A DNA stretch of 64,000 nt, taken from contig NZ_JFCB01000026.1 in the NCBI RefSeq assembly GCF_000725125.1, positions 1 through 64,000 of the forward strand, in the 5' to 3' direction. The position numbers and the translations under genes were made by a program. Positions 53,914-62,445 of the stretch are shown piece by piece (positions within the stretch are counted from its first letter, which is position 1; each line of letters starts with the position of its first letter). The notes beneath the pieces are model-generated. The model was given only the letters and a program-made list of their open reading frames with translations, was not told the DNA's origin and searched no databases. Source of the stretch: Streptomyces toyocaensis. Lineage in GTDB: Bacteria; Actinomycetota; Actinomycetes; Streptomycetales; Streptomycetaceae.

Positions 53914-54327
53914 ATGGCAGGCACGGGCAATGGGCGTCCCAGCGTCGTTCCGACGCTGTTGTACGGGGACGCCAAGGCGGCGATCCGGCAGCTCACGGAG
54001 GCCTTCGGCTTCACGGAGCTGTCGGTGTACGAGGGCGAGGACGGCACGGTGATGCACGCGGAGCTGGCGCACGGCAACGGCGTGGTGATGCTGGGCTCGA
54101 CGGGCGGCGGCGGCGTGTTCGACACGGCGATGAAGGGCGCGGGTCCGGCCGGGGTGTACCTCGTCGTGGACGACGTCGACGCACACCACCGGCGCGCGGT
54201 GGAGCAGGGCGCGGAGATCCTCATGCCCCCGACGGACCAGGACTACGGTTCCCGGGACTACATGGCCCGGGACCTCGAGGGCAACGTCTGGAGCTTCGGC
54301 ACGTACGCCCCGGAGACCGGGGCCTGA
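53914..54327 (+). CDS. VOC superfamily (glyoxalase-like) protein
   Basis: A 137-residue vicinal-oxygen-chelate protein: VVPTLLYGDAKAAIRQLTEAFGF starts a beta-alpha-beta-beta-beta unit, and the second unit ends DYMARDLEGNVWSFGTY, the usual metal Glu position being in that block. One His in MHAELAHGNG could complete a metal site. ATG at 53914 follows AGGGAAG. Members range from antibiotic-binding proteins to isomerases; function not assigned. Confidence 0.9.
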   Translation: MAGTGNGRPSVVPTLLYGDAKAAIRQLTEAFGFTELSVYEGEDGTVMHAELAHGNGVVMLGSTGGGGVFDTAMKGAGPAGVYLVVDDVDAHHRRAVEQGAEILMPPTDQDYGSRDYMARDLEGNVWSFGTYAPETGA

Positions 54328-54343
54328 GTGCCCCGGGCCGGTG

Positions 54344-55654
54344 TCAGCCGCCGGTGTGGACCTGGAAGGCGGCCCGGCGGACCGCCTTGGCCAGGGCCGG
54401 GTCGGGGTGCGCGGCGGCGAGGGCGACCAGGACCTGCACGGTCCGCGGGTGGCCGACGGCGCGCACCTCGCTGAGCAGCGCGGGCACGGTCGGCTGCACC
54501 GCCGACTCCAGGTGCCTCACGAGCAGCGGGGCCTCGCCGTGGTCGGCGACGGCGGCGGCGGTGTCCACCCAGAGCCAGGTGGCCTCCTCGCGGGTGAGGA
54601 CCTCGTGGGCGTCCTCGGGGTCGGCACCGTCGTGCTCGGCGAGCCACAGCAGGGCGTACGGCCGCAGCGCCGGCTCGTCGAGCACGGTACGGACCTCGGG
54701 CTCCGCGGGGGCGCCGACCACCCTCAGCGCCTCGAAGGCGAGGCCGCGCAGCAGGGCGTCCTCGCCCCGGGCGGCGTCGATCAGCTCGGTGACCGCGCTG
54801 CCCACAGGCCGGGCGGCGAGCCAGGCGCGGTATTCGGCGCGGGCCGCGTTGGGGCGGAGCCGGGCGCAGCCGCGCAGCATGTCCTCGGCGCCCTGTTCGA
54901 TGTTCCCGGCGGGGCTCTGCGCGGCGACGCAGATCTGCTCCAGCTTGACCCACACCGCCCAGCTGCCCAGCGGAGTGAGCGTGGCCTGCCCGTCGCCGTA
55001 GGTGAGGGCACCGACGGAGGCGAGGGCGCGCAGCGCCCAGTCGAGCAGCGGCTCGAGCGGGGCGTCGGCGGCGGCCGGTCCGGCGAGCGCGGGACGGGGC
55101 CGCTGGAGTCCGGCGCCGGTGCCGGGCCGGTCCTCGAAGGCAGCTGACACCTCGTCGGCCCCCGGCGCGTAGTCGACCTCGCAGCGCTCCGTGCGCAGCT
55201 CGATGACGCGCTGCTGCAGGAGGTCGAGCAGCTGCGGCACGGGGACGGGGCCGGCGGACAACTGGAGGAAGGAGAGCACCTGCGGCATGGCCGTGACGAC
55301 CTCGGCGACGGCGGCGGGCTCGTACTCCTCGGGCTCCGGGTGGGCGAGCGACCAGGCGTCGCAGAGGGCGACCCAGCCGCGCAGGACGGCGCCGTCGTCG
55401 CGGTCCCAGGCGCGCAGCCGCCAGCCGGGGCGGGCGGTGTCGCCGTGCACCTCGACGAGGCCGGCCAGGCGGGCGGTGTCCCAGTCGGCGCGGACCTGAG
55501 CGGGGGTCAGGCCCAGGGCCCGGGCCGCGCGTTCGGCGGACGCGTCGGAGAGGGTGGCCTTGCCGTCGGCTGTGGCGCCGTCCCGGCCGGGGCCGAGGGC
55601 GGAGTCGGCCCAGCGGGCGACGCGGGCCGCCGCGGCCAGACAGGAGCGCGCCAT
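54344..55654 (-). CDS. Conserved helical-repeat protein of unknown function
   Basis: A 436-residue Ala/Leu/Glu-rich protein. The N-terminal third has an HTH-like segment (SDASAERAARALGLTPAQVRADWDTARLAGLVEVHG), and the C-terminal half looks like HEAT-type repeats (LRGLAFEALRVVGAPAEPEVRTVL, VPALLSEVRAVGHPRTVQVLVALAAAH). The ATG at 55654 has GGAG upstream but the frame stays open further, so the N-terminus is uncertain. The 296 bases before it (55655-55950) show no other gene. Function unknown. Confidence 0.68.
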   Translation of the reverse strand: MARSCLAAAARVARWADSALGPGRDGATADGKATLSDASAERAARALGLTPAQVRADWDTARLAGLVEVHGDTARPGWRLRAWDRDDGAVLRGWVALCDAWSLAHPEPEEYEPAAVAEVVTAMPQVLSFLQLSAGPVPVPQLLDLLQQRVIELRTERCEVDYAPGADEVSAAFEDRPGTGAGLQRPRPALAGPAAADAPLEPLLDWALRALASVGALTYGDGQATLTPLGSWAVWVKLEQICVAAQSPAGNIEQGAEDMLRGCARLRPNAARAEYRAWLAARPVGSAVTELIDAARGEDALLRGLAFEALRVVGAPAEPEVRTVLDEPALRPYALLWLAEHDGADPEDAHEVLTREEATWLWVDTAAAVADHGEAPLLVRHLESAVQPTVPALLSEVRAVGHPRTVQVLVALAAAHPDPALAKAVRRAAFQVHTGG

Positions 55655-55950
55655 TCCGGCCAGCTCCGCCGGTGCGGGGGTGCCCTCCGGGGCCGGGGCG
55701 CGGGGCGGCGCGGGCGCCGCTGGTTGATCGCTGTGGGGGCGGCGGCCAGGGGTCGGGGGCGGACGAGTCGAAGCCTGGAGTCGCGCGGGATACGGGACGT
55801 CACGGATGCAGTCTCGCGGTTGACGGTCCGAAAACCCAAACGGAATGCCGGCGGGGGCCAGGGAACGCCCCGAAGACCGCGCCCGGATACGGAAGAAGGG
55901 AGCAAAACAGGCCACTGGAGGGGCTTTAAACGGAATCCTCGGGACCCGCT

Positions 55951-57093
55951 TCACATCAGGGGGGTGAGGAAGCGCCGCAGGGTCTCCTCGTACGCCTGCG
56001 GGTCCGCGTTCCACATGGCGGCGTGCGGAGCGCCCCTGACGGTGTGAAGGGTGATGGTGTTGGGGTGGGCGGCGGCGAGGCGGCGGGAGAACCGCCAGGG
56101 GGCCACCGTGTCGTCGGGACCGTGGAAGATCTGCGTGGGGACGGCGATGCGGTCCAGGTGGACGGCGCCGGGCCTGCGGTCCCCGTACAGTCCCGTGCGG
56201 CCCTGTGCGGCGCGGACGGCGAGGGGCAGCAGGGCGCCCGGGGTGCGGTGGGCGGCGGCGAGGGCGCGCAGGGTCGCCTCCCAGTTGAGCACCGGGGAGT
56301 CGAGGACGAGTCCGGCGACGCGTGCGCGTACGTCGGACCGGGCGGCGGCGCGCAGCGCCATGGTCGCGCCGCTGGACCAGCCGTACAGGACGACCTGCCG
56401 GGCGCCGGAGTCCACCGCGTGCCGGAGCACCGCGTCGAGATCGCGCCACTCGGTCTCGCCGAGGTGGTGGAGGCGGTCCGGGGAACTCGGCGCGCCCGGG
56501 TCGCCCCGGTGGGCGGGGGCGAGCACCGGGAAGCGGTGGCGGTGCAGGAACTCCATGACGTTCATGGTGTGTTCCCGGGTGGTGCCGAGTCCGTGGACGG
56601 CGATCACCCAGGTGTCCCGGTCGCCCGGCACGTGCCAGACGGGCAGCGGGCCGAGGTCGCCGGGTACGTCCAGACCGGTGAAGTCCAGACCGAGGGCGGT
56701 GCCGGGGTCGCCGGCGTGCACGGCCGGGGTGAACCAGGCCCGGTCGCCGGGTTCGAGGGTGCCGTACGTGACGCGTTCCAGCCGGCGTACGACCGTGTCG
56801 ACGGGGGACGCGGTGCCGGACAGCACGGGCCCGACGACCGCGTGGAAGCCGTCACCGGCGAGACCGTGGCGGCCGGGCCGCAGCGCGGCGAGGTGCCGGG
56901 TGAGGGTGATCTGTCCGGCGGCCGTGGCGTGGACGGTGAGCACGGGTTCGGTCGGCAGGGGCCCGCCCGGCGGGATCCTGAGGGCGGCATCGCTGGCGAA
57001 CCGGCCGGCGGCGACCGCGGCGGCGCCGGCCCCTATCACGGCGGTGACGGCAGCGGCCGTCGCTCTGACAGTGCGCACGCTCTCCAGTGTCAT
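55951..57093 (-). CDS. Alpha/beta hydrolase with N-terminal membrane anchor
   Basis: A 380-residue serine hydrolase. An Ala-rich N-terminal helix (ATAAAVTAVIGAGAAAVAAG) acts as anchor or signal. The nucleophile elbow is YGWSSGATMAL near residue 240, the acid is in FHGPDDTVAP and the His in RGAPHAAMW. It is typical of dienelactone-hydrolase-like lipases/esterases; substrate unknown. The ATG at 57093 overlaps none; the aldolase gene ends 35 bases upstream on the same strand. Confidence 0.87.
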   Translation of the reverse strand: MTLESVRTVRATAAAVTAVIGAGAAAVAAGRFASDAALRIPPGGPLPTEPVLTVHATAAGQITLTRHLAALRPGRHGLAGDGFHAVVGPVLSGTASPVDTVVRRLERVTYGTLEPGDRAWFTPAVHAGDPGTALGLDFTGLDVPGDLGPLPVWHVPGDRDTWVIAVHGLGTTREHTMNVMEFLHRHRFPVLAPAHRGDPGAPSSPDRLHHLGETEWRDLDAVLRHAVDSGARQVVLYGWSSGATMALRAAARSDVRARVAGLVLDSPVLNWEATLRALAAAHRTPGALLPLAVRAAQGRTGLYGDRRPGAVHLDRIAVPTQIFHGPDDTVAPWRFSRRLAAAHPNTITLHTVRGAPHAAMWNADPQAYEETLRRFLTPLM

Positions 57094-57128
57094 GTCGAAC
57101 CGTGTACCCGGCCAGCGGACGGATGCGC

Positions 57129-57860
57129 TCAGCCCGGCTGCCCGTACCCCCGCAGGCGTTCGCCCACCTCCTCCACCTGCTCCGGGGTCAGCAGATGCGG
57201 GGACAGGCCGGGGACCGACGACGCGGTCAGCCAGACGCGGCACATCCACTCCAGCTGGGCGGTGCGGTCGTAGGCCCGGGCGAGGGTCGTTCCGTGGGTG
57301 ACCGTGCCGTGGTTCCGCAGCAGGCACCCGGTGCGATCGTCGAGGGCCTCGAGCATGTTCGCGGCCAGTTCGTCGGTGCCGTACGTGGCGTAGCGGGCGA
57401 CCCGGACGGGGCCGCCCAGCGCCGCGGCCATGTAGTGGATCAGCGGCAGTTCGTCGACGAGCGTGGAGACGGCCGTGGCGTGCACGGCGTGCGTGTGCAC
57501 GACGGCACGCGCGCCGGTGGTGCGGTACACCGCGAGGTGCATGGGCAGCTCACTGGTCGGGACCAGCGTGCCGAGCACCTGCCGGCCGTCGAGGCCGACG
57601 CCCGTCACGTCGTCCGGCCCCAGCCGGTCGTACGGCACTCCCGACGGGGTGACCAGGATCGTCCCGCCGACCCGCACCGAGACGTTGCCCGAGGTCCCGA
57701 CCACGAGCCCGTCGGCCACGCTCCGGCGCGCGGTCCGCACCAGCTCCGCCCAGGCGCGTGCCTCCCCCTCGGTGGCGCCCCCGGCGCGTGGGTCCCCGCC
57801 GCCCCGGGCGCCGCCCCCGGCGCCGTCCGCTCCCCGACCGTCCCATCGCTGCTCAGCCAT
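57129..57860 (-). CDS. Class II aldolase/adducin family protein
   Basis: A 243-residue zinc-dependent aldolase-fold protein of the fuculose-phosphate aldolase group. A Gly-rich start (about 1-35) precedes GLVVGTSGNVSVRVGGTILVTPSGVPY, the zinc ligands HTHAVHATAVS and the third in LLRNHGTVTHG; MHLAVYRTTGARAV lies before them. ATG at 57860. Sugar phosphate substrate not assigned. It shares a 228-base divergent region with pit, which holds the PHO-box-like repeats. Confidence 0.9.
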   Translation of the reverse strand: MAEQRWDGRGADGAGGGARGGGDPRAGGATEGEARAWAELVRTARRSVADGLVVGTSGNVSVRVGGTILVTPSGVPYDRLGPDDVTGVGLDGRQVLGTLVPTSELPMHLAVYRTTGARAVVHTHAVHATAVSTLVDELPLIHYMAAALGGPVRVARYATYGTDELAANMLEALDDRTGCLLRNHGTVTHGTTLARAYDRTAQLEWMCRVWLTASSVPGLSPHLLTPEQVEEVGERLRGYGQPG

Positions 57861-58019
57861 GCCGTGATCGTGCCAGGCGGGCCACCGGCCGGAGGCGGAA
57901 CCCCCGTGACCGACGTCTCCTCGACGGGGCCGCCCCGGTGTGCGGAGCCCGTACGGCGGCGGTCCCGCCATCCGGCGGAGCGCCCACCCCCTCTTACGGT
58001 CACCACGATGCCCATTCCA

Positions 58020-58060
58020 GTTCATCTTCCGTTCACCCTGGTTACCTACGTTCGACCAGC
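58020..58060 (+). promoter_or_regulatory. PHO-box-like repeats upstream of the phosphate transporter
   Basis: Direct repeats at 11-base spacing, GTTCATCTTCC (58020-58030) and GTTCACCCTGG (58031-58041), followed by degenerate GTTACCTACG (58041-58050) and GTTCGACCAGC (58050-58060), match the Streptomyces PHO-box pattern (GTTCACC in 11-base units) bound by PhoP. They lie 29-69 bases before the pit start, so PhoP would act at the promoter. Confidence 0.75.
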
Positions 58061-58088
58061 CAATGACCTCGAACGATTGCCTGGGTAA

Positions 58089-59333
58089 ATGGAAAGCTTC
58101 TCGCTGATCCTCGCGATTGTGGTGGTAACCGCACTCGCGTTCGATTTCACGAACGGTTTCCACGACACCGCGAACGCGATGGCAACGACCATTTCGACCG
58201 GTGCGCTCAAGCCCAAGGTCGCGGTGGCCATGTCCGCCGTGCTGAACCTTGTCGGCGCATTCCTCTCGGTGGAGGTCGCCAACACGATCTCCAAGGGCCT
58301 CGTCGACGAGGCCGGCATCCGTCCCGAGGTCATCTTCGCCGCGTTGGTCGGCGCGATCCTCTGGAATCTCCTGACCTGGCTGGTCGGTCTGCCGTCCAGT
58401 TCCTCGCACGCCCTCATGGGCGGTCTGATCGGCGCGACCGTCGCCTCCGCCGGCTTCGGCGCGGTGCACGGCGACGTGCTCGTCACCAAGGTGCTGATCC
58501 CCGCGATCGCCGCCCCGCTGGTGGCCGGCCTCGCCGCGATGCTGGCGACCCGGCTCACCTACCGCATGGGCAGGAACGCCGACGGCAAGGCCTCCGAGAA
58601 GGGCTACCGCGCCGGGCAGATCGCCTCCGCCGGTCTGGTCTCCCTGGCCCACGGGACCAACGACGCCCAGAAGACGATGGGCATCATCACCCTGGCCCTG
58701 GTGGCCGGCGGCACCCTCGCCCCCGACTCGGACCCGCCGATGTGGGTCATCCTCTCGGCGGGCGTCGCCATCGCGCTCGGCACCTACCTCGGCGGCTGGC
58801 GCATCATCCGCACCATGGGCAAGGGCCTGACCGACCTCCAGCCGCAGCAGGGCTTCGCCGCCCAGACCAGCGCCGCGACGGTCATCCTGGCCTCCTCCCA
58901 CCTCGGCTTCTCCCTCTCCACCACGCACTCCGTCTCCGGCTCCGTGATGGGCGCGGGCCTGGGCCGCAAGGGCGGAGTCGTCCGCTGGTCGACCGCCACC
59001 CGGATGTTCGTCGCCTGGGGTCTGACGCTGCCGGCGGCGGCCCTCGTCGCGGCGCTCGCCGAGTGGGTCTGCGGCTTCGGCGACTGGGGCACCGCCGTCG
59101 TGGCCGTCTTCCTGGTCGCCTCCAGCGCGGCCATCTGGAAGATCTCCCGGCGCGAGGTCATCGACCACACCAACGTCAACGACCACGAGGGCCCGGACGC
59201 GGAGCCGTCCGGCGTGGTGACGCAGGCGATGGCCGCGGTGACCCCGCCCCCGGCGGGCACCGTGACCGAGGAATTCGCGGCCACGATCCCCGCCCCCAAC
59301 GACCCGGCGTCCCCGGCCAGGACCACCGTCTGA
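58089..59333 (+). CDS. pit: PiT-family low-affinity inorganic phosphate transporter
   Basis: A 414-residue secondary phosphate transporter. The two inverted PiT signatures are present: DFTNGFHDTANAMATTIS near the N-terminus and SLAHGTNDAQKTMGI near residue 185. About ten helices alternate; the C-terminal 60 residues are hydrophilic (INDHEG-like, EEFAATIPAPNDP). The ATG at 58089 has no good ribosome site (CCTGGGTAA), so translation may be weak or leaderless. PHO-like boxes lie upstream. Confidence 0.95.
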   Translation: MESFSLILAIVVVTALAFDFTNGFHDTANAMATTISTGALKPKVAVAMSAVLNLVGAFLSVEVANTISKGLVDEAGIRPEVIFAALVGAILWNLLTWLVGLPSSSSHALMGGLIGATVASAGFGAVHGDVLVTKVLIPAIAAPLVAGLAAMLATRLTYRMGRNADGKASEKGYRAGQIASAGLVSLAHGTNDAQKTMGIITLALVAGGTLAPDSDPPMWVILSAGVAIALGTYLGGWRIIRTMGKGLTDLQPQQGFAAQTSAATVILASSHLGFSLSTTHSVSGSVMGAGLGRKGGVVRWSTATRMFVAWGLTLPAAALVAALAEWVCGFGDWGTAVVAVFLVASSAAIWKISRREVIDHTNVNDHEGPDAEPSGVVTQAMAAVTPPPAGTVTEEFAATIPAPNDPASPARTTV

Positions 59334-59367
59334 CAGCGACGACCCGGAACGAAGGAAGAAGAGCACC

Positions 59368-59589
59368 ATGAAGATCGACTGGGCGGCCCTCGGTTCCGTC
59401 TTCGGCGTCAGCCTCGTGGTCACCGTGGCCCTGGTGGCCCTGTTCACCCTCGGCATCACCGGCCTGTCCCGCCGCGAGCGGGCCGCCGCCCAGGGCCAGT
59501 CCGCGGCCCTGGCGGTCACCGGTGCCTACGCCTGCTTCGCGGCGTGCGCGGCGGCGGTGGGCTACGGGATCTACCTGATCATGGCCTGA
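59368..59589 (+). CDS. Small two-helix membrane protein next to pit
   Basis: A 73-residue protein with two helices (SVFGVSLVVTVALVALFTLGITGL and YACFAACAAAVGYGIYLIM) and a short basic loop. It lies 34 bases after pit with GAAGGAAGA before its ATG, so the pair is co-transcribed. Its role with the transporter is inferred from position; no family name is known to me. Confidence 0.85.
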   Translation: MKIDWAALGSVFGVSLVVTVALVALFTLGITGLSRRERAAAQGQSAALAVTGAYACFAACAAAVGYGIYLIMA

Positions 59590-59606
59590 TCGCACATCGT
59601 CTCCGT

Positions 59607-59644
59607 CCGGCGGGCGGTGCGGGAGCTCCCGCACCGCCCGCCGG
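59607..59644 (+). terminator. Terminator after the pit operon
   Basis: CCGGCGGGCGGTGCGGGAG (59607-59625) and CTCCCGCACCGCCCGCCGG (59626-59644) form a perfect 38-base palindrome just beyond the small membrane gene. Confidence 0.88.
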
Positions 59645-59689
59645 CGTGTGCGTCTGCGCCCGCGCGTTCACCCACCGGCGCCCCTCTGT

Positions 59690-59885
59690 GGGCCTCAGCA
59701 CACTTCAGCCTCGCAGGTCAACGGCAAGTTGACGGCCCTTCGGGGGCCGTGGTGGACTGCCTCCGCCACTACGGCGGCAGGAGAGGAAGCCGGTGCGATT
59801 CCGGCGCGGTCCCGCCACTGTCACCGGGGAGAACACCCCGGGAGCCAGGAACTCTCACCGCCGGTCTCGTCGAACCAGGGCGTGG
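59690..59885 (+). promoter_or_regulatory. Cobalamin (B12) riboswitch
   Basis: The element contains the conserved core GAGAGGAAGCCGGTGCGATT followed by CCGGCGCGGTCCCGCCACTG and the B12 box GCCAGGAACTC at 59843-59853, the standard order of adenosylcobalamin riboswitches. It lies in the 406-base gap upstream of cobD on the same strand, so it should repress the cobD-cobQ-cobN operon when cobalamin is plentiful. Boundaries are approximate. Confidence 0.95.
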
Positions 59886-59995
59886 ACACCCTGAGTGAGG
59901 ACATATCGCCATGCGCGGCTGCCTGCCGAGGTCGACCAGCGACACCCCACCCCGCTCCGGGGCCGTTCCCCGCGGATCCGTCACCGGCTGAACCC

Positions 59996-60937
59996 ATGGG
60001 TGCCGATCGCGTGTTCGCGTACGGCGCCGCCGCCGGCCTCCTCGGCGACCTGCTCCTCGGCGATCCCCGCCGCGGTCATCCGGTCGCCGCCTTCGGACGG
60101 GCCGCGGCTGCCGTGGAACGAGTCCTGTGGCGGGACGACCGGGGCCGGGGCGCCGTGCACACCGCCGTGTGCGTCGGCGGGACCGTCGCCCTCGGCGGTC
60201 TCGCCGCCCGGTGCGTACGCTCCTCCCCCGCCGCCTCCACCGCGCTGACCGCCGCGGCCACCTGGGCCGTCGTCGGCGGCACCTCGCTGGCCCGTGAGGC
60301 ACGCGCCGTCGGGCGGGCGCTGGAGGCCGGGGACGTGGAGGCCGCCCGGGCCCGGCTGCCCCACCTGTGCGGCCGGGACCCGCAGGCGCTGGACGCGGAC
60401 GGCATCGCCCGCGCGGTGGTCGAGTCGGTCGCCGAGAACACCTCCGACGCCGTGGTCGGCGCCCTGGTGTGGGGCGCCGTCGCCGGAGTGCCGGGACTGC
60501 TCGGCTTCCGGGCCGTCAACACCCTGGACGCCATGGTCGGCCACAAGTCCCCCCGCTACCGCCGGTACGGCTGGGCCTCGGCCCGCCTGGACGACGTCGC
60601 CGGCTGGCCGGGAGCGCGGCTGACCGCCGTACTCGCCGCGCTCTGCGGGCCGGACCCGCGCGGTGCCCTGCGGTCGTGGCGCGCGGACGCGGCGAAGCAT
60701 CCGAGCCCCAACGCCGGCCCCGTGGAGGCGTCCTTCGCGGGCGCGCTCGGCGTGCGGCTCGGCGGGACCCTCTCCTACGGCGGGCGGGTCGAGCACCGGC
60801 CCGTCCTGGGCGGCGGCGGACGTGCCGTCGCCGTGTCCGACATCGACCGGGCGGTACGGCTCTCGCGGCGGGTCGGCTGGCTCGCGCTCGGGGCCGGCGT
60901 CCTCGCGCGGAGCGTCATGAAGGGACGCGGAGCATGA
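59996..60937 (+). CDS. cobD: Cobalamin biosynthesis membrane protein CobD/CbiB
   Basis: Adds the aminopropanol arm to cobyric acid giving cobinamide. The 313-residue membrane protein starts [30 protein letters not shown], with [19 protein letters not shown] and [30 protein letters not shown], the conserved CbiB core, and [18 protein letters not shown] later. The start ATG has no clear ribosome site. Its stop overlaps cobQ in ATGA. It is the first gene after the cobalamin riboswitch. Confidence 0.95.
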   Translation: MGADRVFAYGAAAGLLGDLLLGDPRRGHPVAAFGRAAAAVERVLWRDDRGRGAVHTAVCVGGTVALGGLAARCVRSSPAASTALTAAATWAVVGGTSLAREARAVGRALEAGDVEAARARLPHLCGRDPQALDADGIARAVVESVAENTSDAVVGALVWGAVAGVPGLLGFRAVNTLDAMVGHKSPRYRRYGWASARLDDVAGWPGARLTAVLAALCGPDPRGALRSWRADAAKHPSPNAGPVEASFAGALGVRLGGTLSYGGRVEHRPVLGGGGRAVAVSDIDRAVRLSRRVGWLALGAGVLARSVMKGRGA

Positions 60938-62445
60938 GCGGTGGAGGGCTGCTGGTCGCCGGGACCACCTCGGACGCCGGCAAGAGCGTGGTGACCGCCG
61001 GGATCTGCCGGTGGCTGGTGCGCCAGGGCGTCAAGGTCGCGCCGTTCAAGGCGCAGAACATGTCGCTGAACTCGTTCGTGACGCGGGAGGGCGCCGAGAT
61101 CGGGCGGGCGCAGGCCATGCAGGCCCAGGCCTGCCGGGTCGAACCGACGGCGCTGATGAACCCGGTGCTGCTCAAGCCGGGCGGCGAGCGGTCCAGCCAG
61201 GTGGTGCTGCTGGGCAAGCCGGTCGGCGAGATGAGCGCACGCGGCTACCACGGCGGGCGGCAGCAGCGGCTGCTGGGCACGGTGCTGGACTGCCTGGAAC
61301 GGTTGCGGGGCACGTATGACGCGGTGATCTGCGAGGGGGCCGGCAGCCCGGCCGAGATCAATCTGCGGCGCACCGACATCGTGAACATGGGGATCGCCCG
61401 GAACGCCGGGCTGCCGGTCCTCGTGGTCGGCGACATCGACCGGGGTGGCGTCTTCGCGTCCTTCTTCGGCACCGTCGCGCTGCTCTCCCCCGAGGACCAG
61501 GAACGGGTCGCCGGGTTCCTCGTGAACAAGTTCCGGGGCGACGTGTCGCTGCTGGAGCCGGGCCTCGACATGCTGCACGGCCTGACCGGGCGGCGGACCT
61601 ACGGCGTGCTGCCGTTCCGCCACGGGCTCGGCATCGACGAGGAGGACGGACTCAGGGTGTCGCTGCGCGGCACCGTACGGGAGTCCGCGGTGGCCGCGCC
61701 GGTCGGTGAGGACGTGCTGCGGGTCGCCGTGTGCGCGGTGCCGCTGATGTCCAACTTCACCGACGTGGACGCCCTCGCCGCCGAACCCGGTGTCGTGGTG
61801 CGGTTCGTGGACCGGCCCGAGGAGCTGGCCGACGCCGACCTCGTCGTGGTGCCGGGCACGCGCGGGACCGTGCGCGCCCTGGAGTGGCTGCGGGAGCGCG
61901 GGCTGGCGGACGCGCTGAGGCGCCGGGCGGCCGAGGGGCGGCCCGTGCTCGGCATCTGCGGGGGCTACCAGATCCTCGGCGAGCACATCGAGGACGACGT
62001 GGAGAGCCGCCGGGGTCACGTGGACGGCCTCGGGGTGCTGCCCGTGCGGGTGCGGTTCGCACGGGAGAAGACCCTCACGCGTCCGTCGGGCGAAGCCCTC
62101 GGGGAGGCCGTCGAGGGGTACGAGATCCATCACGGGGTCGCCGAAGTCCTCGGTGGTGACCCCTTCCTGGACGGCTGCCGGGTCGGGCAGACCTGGGGGA
62201 CGCACTGGCACGGCTCGCTGGAGTCGGACGGTTTCCGGCGCGCCTTCCTGCGCGAGGTGGCCGCCGCCGCGGGCCGCCGCTTCGTCCCTGCCCCCGGCAC
62301 CTCGTTCGCCGCGCTGCGCGAGGAGCAGCTCGACCGGCTCGGCGATCTGATCGAACAGCACGCGGACACGGACGCGCTGTGGCGGCTCATCGAGTCCGGC
62401 GCGCCGCAAGGACTGCCCTTCATCCCACCGGGAGCGCCCGCATGA
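60934..62445 (+). CDS. cobQ: Cobyric acid synthase CobQ
   Basis: ATP- and glutamine-dependent amidation of four carboxylates of adenosylcobyrinic acid a,c-diamide. The 503-residue protein has the P-loop [13 protein letters not shown] and the conserved [24 protein letters not shown] and [11 protein letters not shown] blocks, then a C-terminal glutamine amidotransferase domain with nucleophile Cys in [11 protein letters not shown] and the WGTHWHG histidine. It overlaps both neighbours by four bases, so the operon is translationally coupled throughout. Confidence 0.97.
   Translation: MSGGGLLVAGTTSDAGKSVVTAGICRWLVRQGVKVAPFKAQNMSLNSFVTREGAEIGRAQAMQAQACRVEPTALMNPVLLKPGGERSSQVVLLGKPVGEMSARGYHGGRQQRLLGTVLDCLERLRGTYDAVICEGAGSPAEINLRRTDIVNMGIARNAGLPVLVVGDIDRGGVFASFFGTVALLSPEDQERVAGFLVNKFRGDVSLLEPGLDMLHGLTGRRTYGVLPFRHGLGIDEEDGLRVSLRGTVRESAVAAPVGEDVLRVAVCAVPLMSNFTDVDALAAEPGVVVRFVDRPEELADADLVVVPGTRGTVRALEWLRERGLADALRRRAAEGRPVLGICGGYQILGEHIEDDVESRRGHVDGLGVLPVRVRFAREKTLTRPSGEALGEAVEGYEIHHGVAEVLGGDPFLDGCRVGQTWGTHWHGSLESDGFRRAFLREVAAAAGRRFVPAPGTSFAALREEQLDRLGDLIEQHADTDALWRLIESGAPQGLPFIPPGAPA

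Noticed and set aside
55500-55950. Upstream extension of the helical-repeat protein to 56449
   Set aside because: The extension is antisense to the hydrolase gene and has no start with a ribosome site; only 55654 is supported.
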